Positions 45,201 to 53,286 of a DNA stretch of 64,000 nucleotides are shown here, piece by piece (position 1 is the stretch's first letter; every line of letters begins with the position of its first letter). A program made the position numbers and the translations under genes. The notes beneath the pieces were generated by a model. That model saw only the letters and a list, made by a program, of their open reading frames with translations. It did no database searches and was not told the origin of the DNA. Location: assembly GCA_046351555.1 (NCBI GenBank), contig JAXLYI010000016.1, forward strand, positions 177,376-241,375, written 5' to 3'. The DNA comes from CAISKJ01 sp046351555 (GTDB taxonomy: Bacteria > Myxococcota_A > Polyangia > Polyangiales > Ga0077539).

Positions 45201-45392
45201 GTGGCGCCGGGCGACGTCGTCGTCACGCTGCGCCGGAGCGAGGCGCTCGCGCTCGCCCACGCGCCCGAGGCGGTGGCGCTCGCGCTGGTGGAGTTCGACG
45301 GCGAGGTCGCGGGCGTCCCGGTGGAGGTGCGCGGCGCGGTGCGCGAGCTGCCGCCGTTCGAGGCGCGCGAGGTCACCGTGCGCGTGGGGTGA
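42261..45392 (+). CDS. SNF2-family helicase (RapA/DrmD-like)
   Basis: 1,043 aa from a GTG 12 bases after the DUF262-kinase stop. Motif I ADDPGAGKTIMAG (Lys71), motif II IFDEAHRLS (Asp160 to His163), LMSATPHNGSEENF (motif III), LVATDAAGEGINLQ and QRFGRVHRIGQ (motif VI) define a RapA/HepA-like SNF2 ATPase. The last 400 residues have coiled-coil stretches (REVQSRLSSELQHATQRAAEAR, around 850-900) and no nuclease motif. Relatives act in the DISARM antiphage system as DrmD and in other defence islands. The pairing with a DUF262-kinase is not the DISARM layout, which needs DrmA/B/C; none of those is seen here. It is likely to move on or remodel foreign DNA. Cytoplasmic. Confidence 0.85.
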   Translation: MTPASPDDSLRLALESWRLRHAASFAPMLAVHEARVDPLPHQLAAVYDAMLARRPLRFLLADDPGAGKTIMAGLLVAELRARGRLARCLVVAPGSLVDQWRDELAARFDLRFAAPDRDALRDPEWFARNPLVVVRLDQCARDPRLVERVAAAGWDLAIFDEAHRLSATWNGARQDPTQRRRFAAAVAARARDVLLMSATPHNGSEENFQAFLQLLDVDRFEGRYRPGVHAPRIDDVILRRLKEDLRRFDGSNLFPPRRAVTTRFALSPDEQRLYDRVTAYVRAEFDRAEAQGGARGRTVGFALTVLQRRLASSPLAIARSLQARREKLAGRLSALRSAMDVDGDEPTDDELESALDLPDADAEAEESALAEGASAARTAEELADEVARLESLEGAARALLAARVDRKREAVASLLTAPEMSPAGGRRRKLVVFTEHRDTLTYVADFLGNLRGRPECVVAIHGALDRRQRLEAQRAFTEREEVEFLVATDAAGEGINLQCASLVLNWDLPWSPARLEQRFGRVHRIGQRADCQLWNLVAEGTRETAVFDALCRRLDEESRSLGGQVFDVLGAAFDEKPLREFLLDAVRGGPRDAERLGADVDQRVAQALTRQQDFSRRTGDLADARARDLALQRDRLDVAAAMRPGPEAVGPWFRAALQALGARVFPRETGRWRANVVPDAWRAREPSLPARIACVAFDPAALAPGGDDGALVTAAHPWARSLAESVLASLPLDDVAVRVDPLAADGAPWWLVAVTQRLRTGDGDALDEHAWCVAVDDDGAAVALDGPAHLDLRPCTPAEREAAAARGWGDARVPPTLLAAVDRAVAGPWRAAVKAAHQRAVSDAQREVQSRLSSELQHATQRAAEARAKGPRAAAALQTHEREARALQGRLLERAAGFDRRREVLADPLARVAVVRVLPAGALGEVPFAVAHHARAVAAVCAAERLLGRAAADVRANRRGWDVEGRDPETGRWRAWVVRAVAPGDVVVTLRRSEALALAHAPEAVALALVEFDGEVAGVPVEVRGAVRELPPFEAREVTVRVG

Positions 45393-45434
45393 TGCGCGCT
45401 CCGTGCGCGAATCACTGAGACGGTGCGCACGAAA

Positions 45435-45454
45435 CGACCGCGCTTGCGCGGTCG
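45435..45454 (+). terminator. Hairpin after the SNF2 gene, possible terminator or attenuator
   Basis: CGACCGCG-CTTG-CGCGGTCG forms a perfect 8-bp stem with a 4-base loop 42 bases after the stop. There is no T-run, so intrinsic termination would be weak; it precedes the promoter of the next gene. Confidence 0.4.
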
Positions 45455-45461
45455 ATGTCGC

Positions 45462-45498
45462 TTGACGGGTGCGGTGCGCCCCGCGACGATGACGTCAT
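45462..45498 (+). promoter_or_regulatory. Candidate promoter with palindromic operator-like site for CHAT-SUMF1
   Basis: TTGACG (45462-45467), 17-base spacer, GACGAT (45485-45490). The perfect palindrome ATGACGTCAT at 45489-45498 overlaps the -10, an arrangement suiting a repressor site. The gene starts 60 bases further on. Confidence 0.35.
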
Positions 45499-45557
45499 GC
45501 GGGGACGCCACGGGCCAACGTCCAAGGGAGACACGGGAGGGAGCGCGTAGCGCCACG

Positions 45558-47846
45558 ATGGAGCCGGTCGACTTCCGGTTGATGATCACGCCCGACGGCG
45601 ACGGGTACGCCGTCCATGTGGCGCCTGCGTCGGGCGTCTCCTACGCCCGCGAGCGGCTCGCGCTCCCGGCGGAGGCTGTGTTGCGCGGCGTGCAGGTGAC
45701 CTTGAGCGAGGAGTTCCCGTCGCGGGACGCGAAGCCGGTCGCGTTCCGCCCGCCAGCCAACGTCGCGGCGCTCCCGCCGGACGCGTTCGGGCTCGAGCTT
45801 GGCCGTGCGGTGTTTCACGGCGCCGTGCGCGACTCGTTCCGCGACGCGACGCGCGGGGGCCGGGCGGCGTGCGTGCGGCTCTACATCGGCGCGCCACAGC
45901 TCGCCGCGCTGCCGTGGGAGCTTCTGCGCTTCCCGCCGCAGGACGGGGCGGGCTTCGTGGCGCTCTCCCCGCAGACGCCCGTGGCCCGCATCACGCGCGA
46001 CGTGCTCGGGGAGACGCCGCCGGGCCGCCCGGCGTCGGTCCCCCTGCGGGTGCTCGCCATCGCGGCGTCTCCGTCGAACCGCATGAAGATCGACGTTGCG
46101 AGGGAGGTCGCGGCGCTCCGCGCGATCTTCGAGGCCCCCGAGGTCAAGGACCGGATCGCGCTGGAGTGGTGCGAAGCAAGCGACGTCGACGGCCTCCAGA
46201 CGCGCCTCCAGTCGGGTCGCTACGCCGTCTTCCACTTCGCCGGCCATGGCGATTTCGACCCGGCCACCGGCCGCGGGGAGATCGTGCTCTGCGATGCGCA
46301 GGGTGAGGCGCGGCCGCTCGGGGCCCGGGAGCTGGCCGTGCTCTTCCAGCAGAGTGGCGTGCGCCTCGCGGTGCTCAACTCCTGCAAGGGCGCGTCGAGC
46401 GCGGCGTCCGACGCGTTCGCGAGCGCCGCCGAGCAGCTCGCGACCGTGGGCGTCGCCGCGGTCGTCGCGATGCAGTACGCCGTCCTCGACGACGCGGCGA
46501 ACGAGTTCGCCCGGAAGTTCTACGCGGAGCTCGCCGCCGGGCGCCCGATCGAGGCCGCGATGGTGCAGGCGCGCATGCGGCTGCTGACCGCGTTCGACGG
46601 CCGTCACGACTGGGCGACGCCGGTGCTCTACCTGAACGCGGGCCAGGGCGAGCCGCTGGTGCCGCCCCCGCTCCCTTCTCCTCCTCCGCCGCCCCCACCG
46701 CCCCCGCCGCCGTACGGAAAGATCGCCGTGCTCGCTGGGGCGCTCGTGGCCGTGGTCGCCGGCGTGGCGCTGGCGGTGACGGGGTCCTATCATAGGCATT
46801 CGAGCGAAGGTGGGCTCGATGCGCCGCCACCGCCTCCGCCCCCGCCGCGCCCGCCGCCCCCGCCCAGGGATGTGCCCGACGAAGATGTCGACCCCACGCG
46901 TCGGCTCACCTGCCCCGAAGCGATGGCGCTCATCACGGGCGGGACGTTCCGCATGGGCGCGGCGCCGGGCGTCGCCGATGGCGCCGCGCGCCCCCAGCAC
47001 GTTGTCACGCTCTCCCCCTACTGCATCGACCGCGACGAGGTCACGGCGGAGGCGTTCCAGTCGTGGGTCGAACGATCCGACGACGCGGCGCGCCCGTCGT
47101 CCTCTGGGCTCTGCGAAACCTACGGGAACTACGACGTCAGGGAGCGGCGAAGGCACCCCGTCAACTGCGTCTCCTGGCGGGCAGCGCAGGCCTACTGTGA
47201 GGAGCGCGGCGGGAGCCTCCCGACGGAGGCGCAGTGGGAGTATGCGGCGACCGGCGGTGACCCGGTCGGCCGCCCGTATCCCTGGGGCGCCGCCGCTCCG
47301 TCGGAGCGACTCGTCAGCGCCTGCGGCGATGAATGCGAGGCGCTCCGGTTCGGGCGGGCCGCGCTGTATTCCGGCTCCGATCGCTGCGTTGGCACCTGCG
47401 AGGTCGGCCGCTTCCCCGAGGAGGGCGCTTTCGGGCTCCACGACCTCGCGGGCAACGTCAGCGAGTGGGTCTTCGACGTCCACGCGCCCTACGACGCGGC
47501 GGCCGCGACCGACCCGCGCGGCCCGCCTCCCACCATGGCCTCAGAGCACACCGTCCGCGGTGGGAGCTGGCAGAGCGTCGTTGCGGACGACCTCCGCGGC
47601 ACGCGACGCCGCCCGGGGAGCGCGAACCTGCTCGCCGCGATCGGCTTCCGGTGCGCCACCGCGCCCGCGACGTACGACGGGGACGTCCCTCCCAGCCGCG
47701 ACGCCCGGCCTGATGATCACGAGGAAGTTCCTTCCGATCCGCCAGCTCCCCGGTGCTACCGCTGCCGGGGAGACAATCACGTAACACACACACCGCCACC
47801 GTTCTCCGTCTGCCCGCACGGTTGGGAACGCGCGCGCTGCCCTTGA
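45558..47846 (+). CDS. CHAT protease - transmembrane helix - SUMF1/FGE-like domain protein 1
   Basis: 762 aa. The ATG at 45558 is chosen because MEPVDFRLMITPDG aligns with the start of the second copy; the frame is open further upstream. CHAT domain: PWELLRFPP, VFHFAGHGD (His230), VLNSCKGAS (Cys276), AVVAMQYAV. A Pro-rich linker leads to one membrane helix (KIAVLAGALVAVVAGVALAV, about 388-408), another Pro-rich linker, then a SUMF1/FGE-sulfatase fold (about 445-705: GGTFRMGAAPG, SLPTEAQWEYAATGG, RPYPWGA, FGLHDLAGNVSEWVFD, VRGGSWQS, IGFRCAT). The many Cys in that part suggest disulfides, so the SUMF1 part is probably outside the cytoplasm and senses a ligand. Followed by three genes for exported proteins. 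Confidence 0.8.
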   Translation: MEPVDFRLMITPDGDGYAVHVAPASGVSYARERLALPAEAVLRGVQVTLSEEFPSRDAKPVAFRPPANVAALPPDAFGLELGRAVFHGAVRDSFRDATRGGRAACVRLYIGAPQLAALPWELLRFPPQDGAGFVALSPQTPVARITRDVLGETPPGRPASVPLRVLAIAASPSNRMKIDVAREVAALRAIFEAPEVKDRIALEWCEASDVDGLQTRLQSGRYAVFHFAGHGDFDPATGRGEIVLCDAQGEARPLGARELAVLFQQSGVRLAVLNSCKGASSAASDAFASAAEQLATVGVAAVVAMQYAVLDDAANEFARKFYAELAAGRPIEAAMVQARMRLLTAFDGRHDWATPVLYLNAGQGEPLVPPPLPSPPPPPPPPPPPYGKIAVLAGALVAVVAGVALAVTGSYHRHSSEGGLDAPPPPPPPPRPPPPPRDVPDEDVDPTRRLTCPEAMALITGGTFRMGAAPGVADGAARPQHVVTLSPYCIDRDEVTAEAFQSWVERSDDAARPSSSGLCETYGNYDVRERRRHPVNCVSWRAAQAYCEERGGSLPTEAQWEYAATGGDPVGRPYPWGAAAPSERLVSACGDECEALRFGRAALYSGSDRCVGTCEVGRFPEEGAFGLHDLAGNVSEWVFDVHAPYDAAAATDPRGPPPTMASEHTVRGGSWQSVVADDLRGTRRRPGSANLLAAIGFRCATAPATYDGDVPPSRDARPDDHEEVPSDPPAPRCYRCRGDNHVTHTPPPFSVCPHGWERARCP

Positions 47847-47884
47847 GCGTGCGCCTCATCCCTGCTTCTCCCTGGAGCCTACGC

Positions 47885-48343
47885 ATGAGAAATACGCAAC
47901 GACCGACCGCGCCCCCCACGCATCGCCAGAGCGTCATGCCCGGAATCGTCGCCCGAGTGCTCGGCGCAGTCTCGCTTTCAGCGCTGCTCCTCCTCGACGC
48001 ATGCAGCAATGACCAAGCCCCCTCGCCGGTTCCGAGGGACGTCGTCACCCCGTCAGATACCGCTCCGCGGAATGACATCGTGACGGTCGACGGCGCCGCG
48101 CCAGTGGATGGCGCCGCGCCGGTGGATGGCGCCACGCCGGTGGATGGTCCCACGCCGGTGGACGGTGCCTCGGATCCCTGCTTGCGGGCCTCGAGGACAC
48201 GGTGCCAGACCTGCACGAGCATCCAGGGGTGCGGGTGGTGCGTCACTTCGCGCGCCTGCTTGATCGGAACCGCCGAGCGCCCGGCCAACGGCGCGTGCGA
48301 GCCCTCCTCCTGGATCCGGGTGCCCCTTGATTGCCCGCTCTGA
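47885..48343 (+). CDS. Lipoprotein with PVDGA repeats and a PSI-like Cys-rich domain
   Basis: 152 aa from an ATG with GGAG upstream. A hydrophobic segment ends in LLLLDAC, a lipobox with an unusual Asp at -2 (which may affect sorting to the outer membrane). Residues about 65-95 are the six-residue repeats PVDGAA/PVDGAT/PVDGPT. The mature C-terminus has CQTCTSIQGCGWCVTSRAC, the spacing of a PSI (plexin-semaphorin-integrin) type Cys knot, found in bacterial surface proteins. The start of the following gene overlaps its end by 17 bases. Probably surface-exposed; the partner may be the periplasmic part of CHAT-SUMF1. Confidence 0.65.
   Translation: MRNTQRPTAPPTHRQSVMPGIVARVLGAVSLSALLLLDACSNDQAPSPVPRDVVTPSDTAPRNDIVTVDGAAPVDGAAPVDGATPVDGPTPVDGASDPCLRASRTRCQTCTSIQGCGWCVTSRACLIGTAERPANGACEPSSWIRVPLDCPL
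48086..48169 (+). repeat. Tandem 18-bp coding repeat (about 4.7 units)
   Basis: Units of the type GTGGATGGCGCCGCGCCG, diverging at two or three positions, encode the PVDGAx motif of the lipoprotein. It acts as a stalk-like spacer and may vary in copy number. Confidence 0.85.
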
Positions 48344-49304
48344 TGCGTTCCTGGCCGCGGCCCTCGGAGTCTCGGCCCTCGCCGGATGCACGAGCGACCC
48401 CGTCGCCGCGCGCTGCGACGGGGGGGACACGTGCGAGCGCCCATGCGGGCCCTACCAGGTCTGCCTCCGCCTGGCCGAGTGCACGTACGCGTGCGTCCTG
48501 CCGGACAACCAGTTCGGGATCACCAACGAAACCGCGCTCCGCGAAGGCTTCGGCGCCTCGCCGCTCCGCCTCTACCAGGTGCCCGATCGCGTGCCGGCGG
48601 CGTTCCGGTGGGAGCCATTCGAGGGGGCCAGGGTTGTCCACTGCGCGCTCTTCGTTCAGTGGCCTCGTATGGCCGTCGGCGCCGACGGGCGGGTCGTCAT
48701 CGCCAACTACGACGAGGCCGTGCGGGGCCACCAGACCTTCGAGCCCCCGGAGGGCACCTTCGACCTGTCGCTGCAGCGTATCCCCGACGGAGAGCTGGAG
48801 TTCAGCGCCTACGGCCCCTTCGTCGCCTGCTGGGCCTACAGCGCCGGCCGCCTGATCGCGGCGTCCAACATCCTGCGCGTCGCGCCCGAAGCGCTCCCGG
48901 TGCCCTGGCTCGCGAGCGTCCGCGTCGGCTGTGAGCAGCGGGGCGACGGGCGCCGAGACCTGTGCGACCCGGGCACCGGGCAGCTCGGCGTCTGCGTCGC
49001 CCTCGACGGCAGACCGACCTGCGTCCACCGGTGCACCGCCCCTGTCCAGTGTGACATATACGCGCGTCAGGCGACGCTGGCGCGCCGGACTGACGCCGGC
49101 GCGGATGCGGGCGCCCTCGGCGGGGGAGACGGCGGGGCCCCCGACCCCGTCGAGCACGTGTGCTCGCACGATGTCTGGCCGATCAACTACGCGCCGCCAG
49201 ACGACGGCGCCCCCTCCCCGGTGGGCTTCTGCGTCACCCGACCACGCGCCGCCAACGACGCTGGCGCGCCCACCGACGGGGCCGTCGACGGTGACGCGCT
49301 ATGA
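48327..49304 (+). CDS. Predicted Cys-rich lipoprotein
   Basis: 325 aa starting with TTG at 48327, 17 bases before the previous gene ends; an ATG is not available in a good place. A short signal (AALGVSALAGCTSD) with lipobox LAGC (Cys21) is followed by Cys pairs near the N-terminus (CDGGDTCERPCGPYQVCLRLAECTYAC within about 30-55), a beta-rich core (PAAFRWEPFEG, VHCALFVQWPRMAVG, LSLQRIPDGELEFS), and another Cys cluster (about 200-240). An Asp/Ala/Gly-rich linker (DAGADAGALGGGDGGAPDP) lies near 255-275. No family recognised. Located in the exported-protein run after CHAT-SUMF1, overlapping the next gene by 4 bases. Confidence 0.65.
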   Translation: MIARSDAFLAAALGVSALAGCTSDPVAARCDGGDTCERPCGPYQVCLRLAECTYACVLPDNQFGITNETALREGFGASPLRLYQVPDRVPAAFRWEPFEGARVVHCALFVQWPRMAVGADGRVVIANYDEAVRGHQTFEPPEGTFDLSLQRIPDGELEFSAYGPFVACWAYSAGRLIAASNILRVAPEALPVPWLASVRVGCEQRGDGRRDLCDPGTGQLGVCVALDGRPTCVHRCTAPVQCDIYARQATLARRTDAGADAGALGGGDGGAPDPVEHVCSHDVWPINYAPPDDGAPSPVGFCVTRPRAANDAGAPTDGAVDGDAL

Positions 49305-51430
49305 CCCCCAGCCTCCGGATCATCGTCGCCGTGCTGGTCCTGGCCTCCGCTGTCCTGGGGGCCGACCTGGCGAGCGCCCAGGAGCCGACGACGCGCACCT
49401 CGCTCACCCTGCGGGCCGCGCCCGATGACCTGCCGCGCTACGTCTGCGTGCTGGAGGAGCGCCCCCCGGCAGACGGCGAGCGCGTTCTCCTGGAAGGCTG
49501 GGTGAACGCGCTCGACGGGGCGCGCGGGTGCGGCGAGGCCCGCGCGAACGGGGCGGGGAGTGCAACCGCGGCGCCCGCCCCGTGTCCGCAACTGCTCGAC
49601 CCGCATTACGGTCCCCCCGTCAACGACGAGAGCGGCGAGCGGGGCGTGGCAGTGCGGGCGCTGCGGGCGCTCGTACGGTCGCCCTGGGCTCTGCCGCTCG
49701 GAGACAACTGCCGCGCGCGGGTTCGCGCGACGGCCTCCGCGGGCTCGACGCCGGCGGGAGGCGGCGGCCGTGTGCCCCGCACCATCATCACATGCGCGGA
49801 GATCGAGCGCCGCGACGGCGACGGCGGGCGCGTCCTCCTCTTCGACGCGCACGTGCCCCTGCAGAGGCTCGACGGCCGCTACCTCACCCTCTCCGGCAAC
49901 CAGCTCACCCTCGAGCACGGCCACGCGCGCCATCGCGACGGGGCCCTCACCTTTCGCGGCGGGCACTACCTGCCGATCGAGGGGGTCCGGCTCGAGGGCC
50001 GCGAGGTGCCGGTCGATCTCCAGCCGGTCTGCGTCGCCCGCGTCGTCCCGCTGCCCCCCGAGGCGCTAGCCCGCGGCGTCGTGCGCGGGGTCGCGCTGTC
50101 GACCGGCCGCGAGCTCGCTGGCGGCCACTTCGACGGCACGCTCGGCGACGATGCCCTGGTGGCGCTGCCCACCCAACCGACCAACGACCTTCGCCCGCAG
50201 GAGTTGACCGTCTCCCTCTCCCGGGGGGGCGTGCTGCTCGGCGAATGGAGCGCGCGATGGGTCGCACCGATGCCGCCCCCTGACCTCCCGCTCCGGGTCA
50301 CGACGCTCGCGTTCTCCTGGCACAGCGACGAGTACCCCCAGGACGTCGTGTGCCCTGAGGCGTCGCTGAGTGCGTTCAACCTGGCCTGCGAGAAGCCGCG
50401 CGCCACCGTCGGCACCGCGCAGGACGCGCGGGGCCTCGTCTGCCGATACACCTGCCGCGTCGCGAGCGCGGAGGCCGACCACGAGGTGAGGCTGCCGCTG
50501 CGGGTCCGCTTCCACAGCACCGTCACTCAAGACGAGTGGGAGGACACCGTGCAGGTGCTGGAGCAGCACCTCAGCGCGTCGCCCGACCCGCAGACGCGCC
50601 ACCTGCTCGCCGACGTGCGCCGCTGGCCTGAAGACCTCCGCACGAGCGACGAACTCGACGAGGTCACCGTGCTCGGCGAAGCCGACCAGCGGTACCACAT
50701 CTACCCGCGCGTCGGTGCGCTCGACTACTGGCTCGTGACGGTCCCCGGCGCGCGCCAAGGGACGCCGCTCCGGCTCCAGCCCTTCGGGAGCCACAACTTC
50801 TCCGTCGCCCGCCCCGTGACGGTTGACCACGGCGTCGTGGAGGTCCCCAACCCGGCCGACCGGGTGACGCCCATCCGCCTGGGCGTTCGACTCGGCGGCG
50901 AGGCGATGGGCTTCCTCGACCGCGGGGGCCTCGCCTGGTCGCTCGGCGTCCACGCCCAGGCGACCCTCCGTTTCGTTCACCCGCGGCTCCGCGTCTCCGG
51001 GCGCTTCATCCCCATCGACCTCTCCCTCCACTACCTTGCGGGCCCCATCCCCTACCAGCCCGTCCGCTCGGAAGACTACCCACGAAACGGCGGCTCCGCG
51101 TCCGTCTGGTACAACCGCATGGGGGTTCAGCTCGCCGTCTTGTTCCCCATCAACACCTGGCAGATCCACGTGGGGCCCTCAATGACCTGGCTCGCGGCCT
51201 GGCCGATGCTCGCCGACGGCGTCGACCTCGGCGAGCTCTTCGACTACCTCAGCGTGGGCGCCACGGCCCGGTACAACATCGACCGCCACTGGTCGATCGA
51301 GCTCGACGCGGGCTGGCAGTGGCTCCCCGTCCCCCGCTTCGACGCGCAGGACTTCCGGGGGCAGCCGCTCTACACGGTCGAGTGGACGAGCGGCGTCGAC
51401 GTGCGCGGCGCCCTGCGCTTCTGGTTCTGA
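49301..51430 (+). CDS. Exported protein with outer-membrane-barrel-like C-terminus
   Basis: 709 aa; the ATG overlaps the preceding stop (ATGA). Sec signal MTPSLRIIVAVLVLASAVLGADLASAQ with a likely AxA cut at about residue 26. The N-terminal 450 residues are beta-rich and repetitive with several Cys; the last 180 residues alternate hydrophobic strands and end in GALRFWF, with a C-terminal Phe recognised by the BAM machine, so the end is probably inserted in the outer membrane. It completes a run of two lipoproteins and a barrel-type protein behind CHAT-SUMF1, suggesting an envelope complex. No known family. Confidence 0.65.
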   Translation: MTPSLRIIVAVLVLASAVLGADLASAQEPTTRTSLTLRAAPDDLPRYVCVLEERPPADGERVLLEGWVNALDGARGCGEARANGAGSATAAPAPCPQLLDPHYGPPVNDESGERGVAVRALRALVRSPWALPLGDNCRARVRATASAGSTPAGGGGRVPRTIITCAEIERRDGDGGRVLLFDAHVPLQRLDGRYLTLSGNQLTLEHGHARHRDGALTFRGGHYLPIEGVRLEGREVPVDLQPVCVARVVPLPPEALARGVVRGVALSTGRELAGGHFDGTLGDDALVALPTQPTNDLRPQELTVSLSRGGVLLGEWSARWVAPMPPPDLPLRVTTLAFSWHSDEYPQDVVCPEASLSAFNLACEKPRATVGTAQDARGLVCRYTCRVASAEADHEVRLPLRVRFHSTVTQDEWEDTVQVLEQHLSASPDPQTRHLLADVRRWPEDLRTSDELDEVTVLGEADQRYHIYPRVGALDYWLVTVPGARQGTPLRLQPFGSHNFSVARPVTVDHGVVEVPNPADRVTPIRLGVRLGGEAMGFLDRGGLAWSLGVHAQATLRFVHPRLRVSGRFIPIDLSLHYLAGPIPYQPVRSEDYPRNGGSASVWYNRMGVQLAVLFPINTWQIHVGPSMTWLAAWPMLADGVDLGELFDYLSVGATARYNIDRHWSIELDAGWQWLPVPRFDAQDFRGQPLYTVEWTSGVDVRGALRFWF

Positions 51431-51442
51431 CCCGCGCGCCCG

Positions 51443-52300
51443 CTACGCCGGCTTCGGCGCGCCGTCCTTCGGCTCGGCGGGCTTCTCCTCGCGGGCGGGC
51501 GCCTTGCGCTGCGCGAGCCCCAGCCGGATGAGGTGGTCGCGGCGCGACACCACCGTGCGGGCGATGGTCGACCACTCCTCGTAGAAGGCCCGCGCCTCGC
51601 GGAGCCCCGCCTGCTGCTCGGCCGCGGTGAGGTCGCGCGCGCCGGGCGAGCCGTCGTCGTGGAGCGCCTCGGCCTCGCGCACGAGCGCCGCCATGCGCTT
51701 GCGCTCGGCCGGGGTGACGCCGCGGGCCGCGAGCGTGGCGAGGGCCGCGTGGTCGGCCTCCCGCGTCGCGGCGCGCTCGGGCGACGACTCCAGCGCGTCG
51801 AGCCGCCCGAGGAAGGTGTTGACCCCCACCACCGCCGCCACGCCCCGCGACGGCTTCAAATCGCGGAACACGAACGCGCACTGCGCCGGGTGCCGGTGCC
51901 GCAGCGCCGCCTCCGCGATGGTGAACGTCGGCTCGTCCCACGCGTCGATCTGCGCGATGGCGCCGCCCGCGACGGCCTCGTCCGCCGCCTCCACCGACGC
52001 GAACCCCGAGCAGCGGTGCAGCAGCGTCCAGCCGCGCGCGTGCTCCTCCGCCGTGTACCCGAGCGGCCGCAGCACCTCGCGCACCGCCTGGATCGTCCCG
52101 ATGCCGCGCAGCAGGAGCATCAGCCGCAGCGGCGTCTGCTCCAGCGTCACCTCGCCCACCGTCACCGTCTCCTCGACGTCCGGGCCCGCGATCGGGTGGC
52201 CCGAGGGCGTCGCCTTCGCGTGCTCGTTCTCCCCGACGAGCGCGTCGTCGTGCGCGCGCGTCTGCTTCGTCTGCGGCTTCTTGCGGCTCCCCTTCGGCAT
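51443..52300 (-). CDS. Protein of unknown function, helical
   Basis: 285 aa from an ATG (MPKGSRKKPQTKQTR) with GGAGGGC upstream; the frame is open further but without a site. Basic N-terminus, then LEQTPLRLMLLLRGIGTIQ and a globular, Ala/Glu/Arg-rich helical remainder, with a possible coiled coil near 180-230. No signal peptide, membrane helix or family recognised. It converges on the outer-membrane gene with 12 bases between stops and is preceded by a 1-kb repeat-rich tract. Confidence 0.6.
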   Translation of the reverse strand: MPKGSRKKPQTKQTRAHDDALVGENEHAKATPSGHPIAGPDVEETVTVGEVTLEQTPLRLMLLLRGIGTIQAVREVLRPLGYTAEEHARGWTLLHRCSGFASVEAADEAVAGGAIAQIDAWDEPTFTIAEAALRHRHPAQCAFVFRDLKPSRGVAAVVGVNTFLGRLDALESSPERAATREADHAALATLAARGVTPAERKRMAALVREAEALHDDGSPGARDLTAAEQQAGLREARAFYEEWSTIARTVVSRRDHLIRLGLAQRKAPAREEKPAEPKDGAPKPA

Positions 52301-52454
52301 CGTCTGCGCCCTCCGCGGCGTCGCGGCGGGGCACTGCGCGCGGCGTGCCATCGGGGGCACCGCGGTGCGCTACGGCGCTCGTTCGAAGCGCGGCGGAGGG
52401 CCGTGGCGCAAGCCCGAAGAAGCGAGCGAAACCGCCGCGCTGGGACGGCACGAT

Positions 52455-52518
52455 GGGTGTCAAAGAAATGCCACGCTGCCACTTTTTCGACAGGGGAACT
52501 GGCATTCCTTTGACACCC
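52455..52518. repeat. Inverted repeat with 19-bp arms (one mismatch)
   Basis: GGGTGTCAAAGAAATGCCA at 52455-52473 pairs with 52500-52518 across a 26-base loop. GC is locally low. It may be a repetitive extragenic palindrome or bind a regulator. Confidence 0.75.
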
Positions 52519-52578
52519 CGCGGGGATGGCGGCGCGCGTGGCGGTGCGTCGGCTTCCATCCCCCGCTCGCCGGGTCCA

Positions 52579-52803
52579 CGGCGGGGTTTGTCGCTGGCGC
52601 TCCGGCACCCCGCGCTACGGAATGCAGGCGCCCCCTCCGGGGGCTTTCGAACCCTACCGGCCTGCGAGAGACTCCCCGCCGTCATCGTGCGCAACGCTTC
52701 AGGAGGGCGCTCCGCGCGATCTTTCATCGGTCTTCAAGCCCCCGGAGGGGGCGCCAGCGATCCGTAGCGCGGGGTGCCGGAGCGCCAGCGACAAACCCCG
52801 CCG
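52579..52803. repeat. Inverted repeat with 68-bp arms, interrupted by 5 mismatched bases
   Basis: Left arm 52579-52646 and right arm 52736-52803 are inverted copies: 43 identical bases, a 5-base central difference (52622-52626), then 20 identical bases. The 89-base centre has no gene. Near-perfect arms imply recent duplication or gene conversion. Confidence 0.85.
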
Positions 52804-52875
52804 CGGAGGCCGGCGCCGGGAGCACACGCGCGAAACGACCCCCAACCTCCGCCCCCCTCGCCCCGCCCGACGAAA

Positions 52876-53112
52876 ACCATGTCGCGCGTCCGCGAGACCA
52901 TGTCGCGCCGCCGCGGAGCCCTCCCGGTGCCCCGCCGGGGCCTCCGGGCGCGTCCGCGGCGCCCTCGTTCGCCGCCGCGGGGCCCTCGGGCGCGGCGGTG
53001 GAGGTCACTTCCGGCCGCTCCGAGGCGGTGGGGTGCGCCCGCCGAGGCGGTGCGGCGCGCCGCGGGGGGATCCGCTCCCGCGCGTCATGGTCTCGCGGAC
53101 GCGCGACATGGT
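52876..53112. repeat. Inverted repeat with 27-bp arms
   Basis: The 27 bases at 52876-52902, which contain the direct repeat CGAGACCATG/ACCATGTCGCG, recur inverted at 53086-53112. The internal motif ACCATGTCGCG is itself repeated, giving a small repeat family. Confidence 0.7.
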
Positions 53113-53286
53113 CTCGCGGCGCGTGCGAAGGTCTTCGAACGCGTGCGAAGGGGTCTCGTCGTCGCGCGCGGGGGCTCCGTGGCGGCGCAGTCCGGGCTTC
53201 CCTCGGTGTCGCGGCATCGCGAGCGCTCGTGCCGTGTGGTGCACGGCGTTGCGCCGAGGTGGCGCCTTAGGTGAACGCGTCGCCCG

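Larger units (their letters stand above)
52301..53286. other. 1-kb non-coding repeat-rich tract
   Basis: Between the unknown minus-strand gene and the DUF2357 gene. It contains three nested or separate inverted-repeat pairs described below and no plausible gene; several open frames here are Arg/Pro/Ala-rich chance products of the GC content. It probably holds dispersed chromosomal repeats. Confidence 0.6.

Noticed and set aside
40125..45260. A 1,711-codon minus-strand open frame across the DUF262-kinase and SNF2 genes
   Set aside because: Opposes two genes with clear motifs; no family-like sequence, only GC-driven absence of stops.
39702..45392. DISARM system, because of the SNF2 helicase
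   Set aside because: No DrmA, DrmB or DrmC equivalent, and the neighbouring gene is a DUF262-kinase.
52455..53112. CRISPR array
   Set aside because: The repeats are inverted pairs, not regularly spaced direct repeats, and no cas gene is present.
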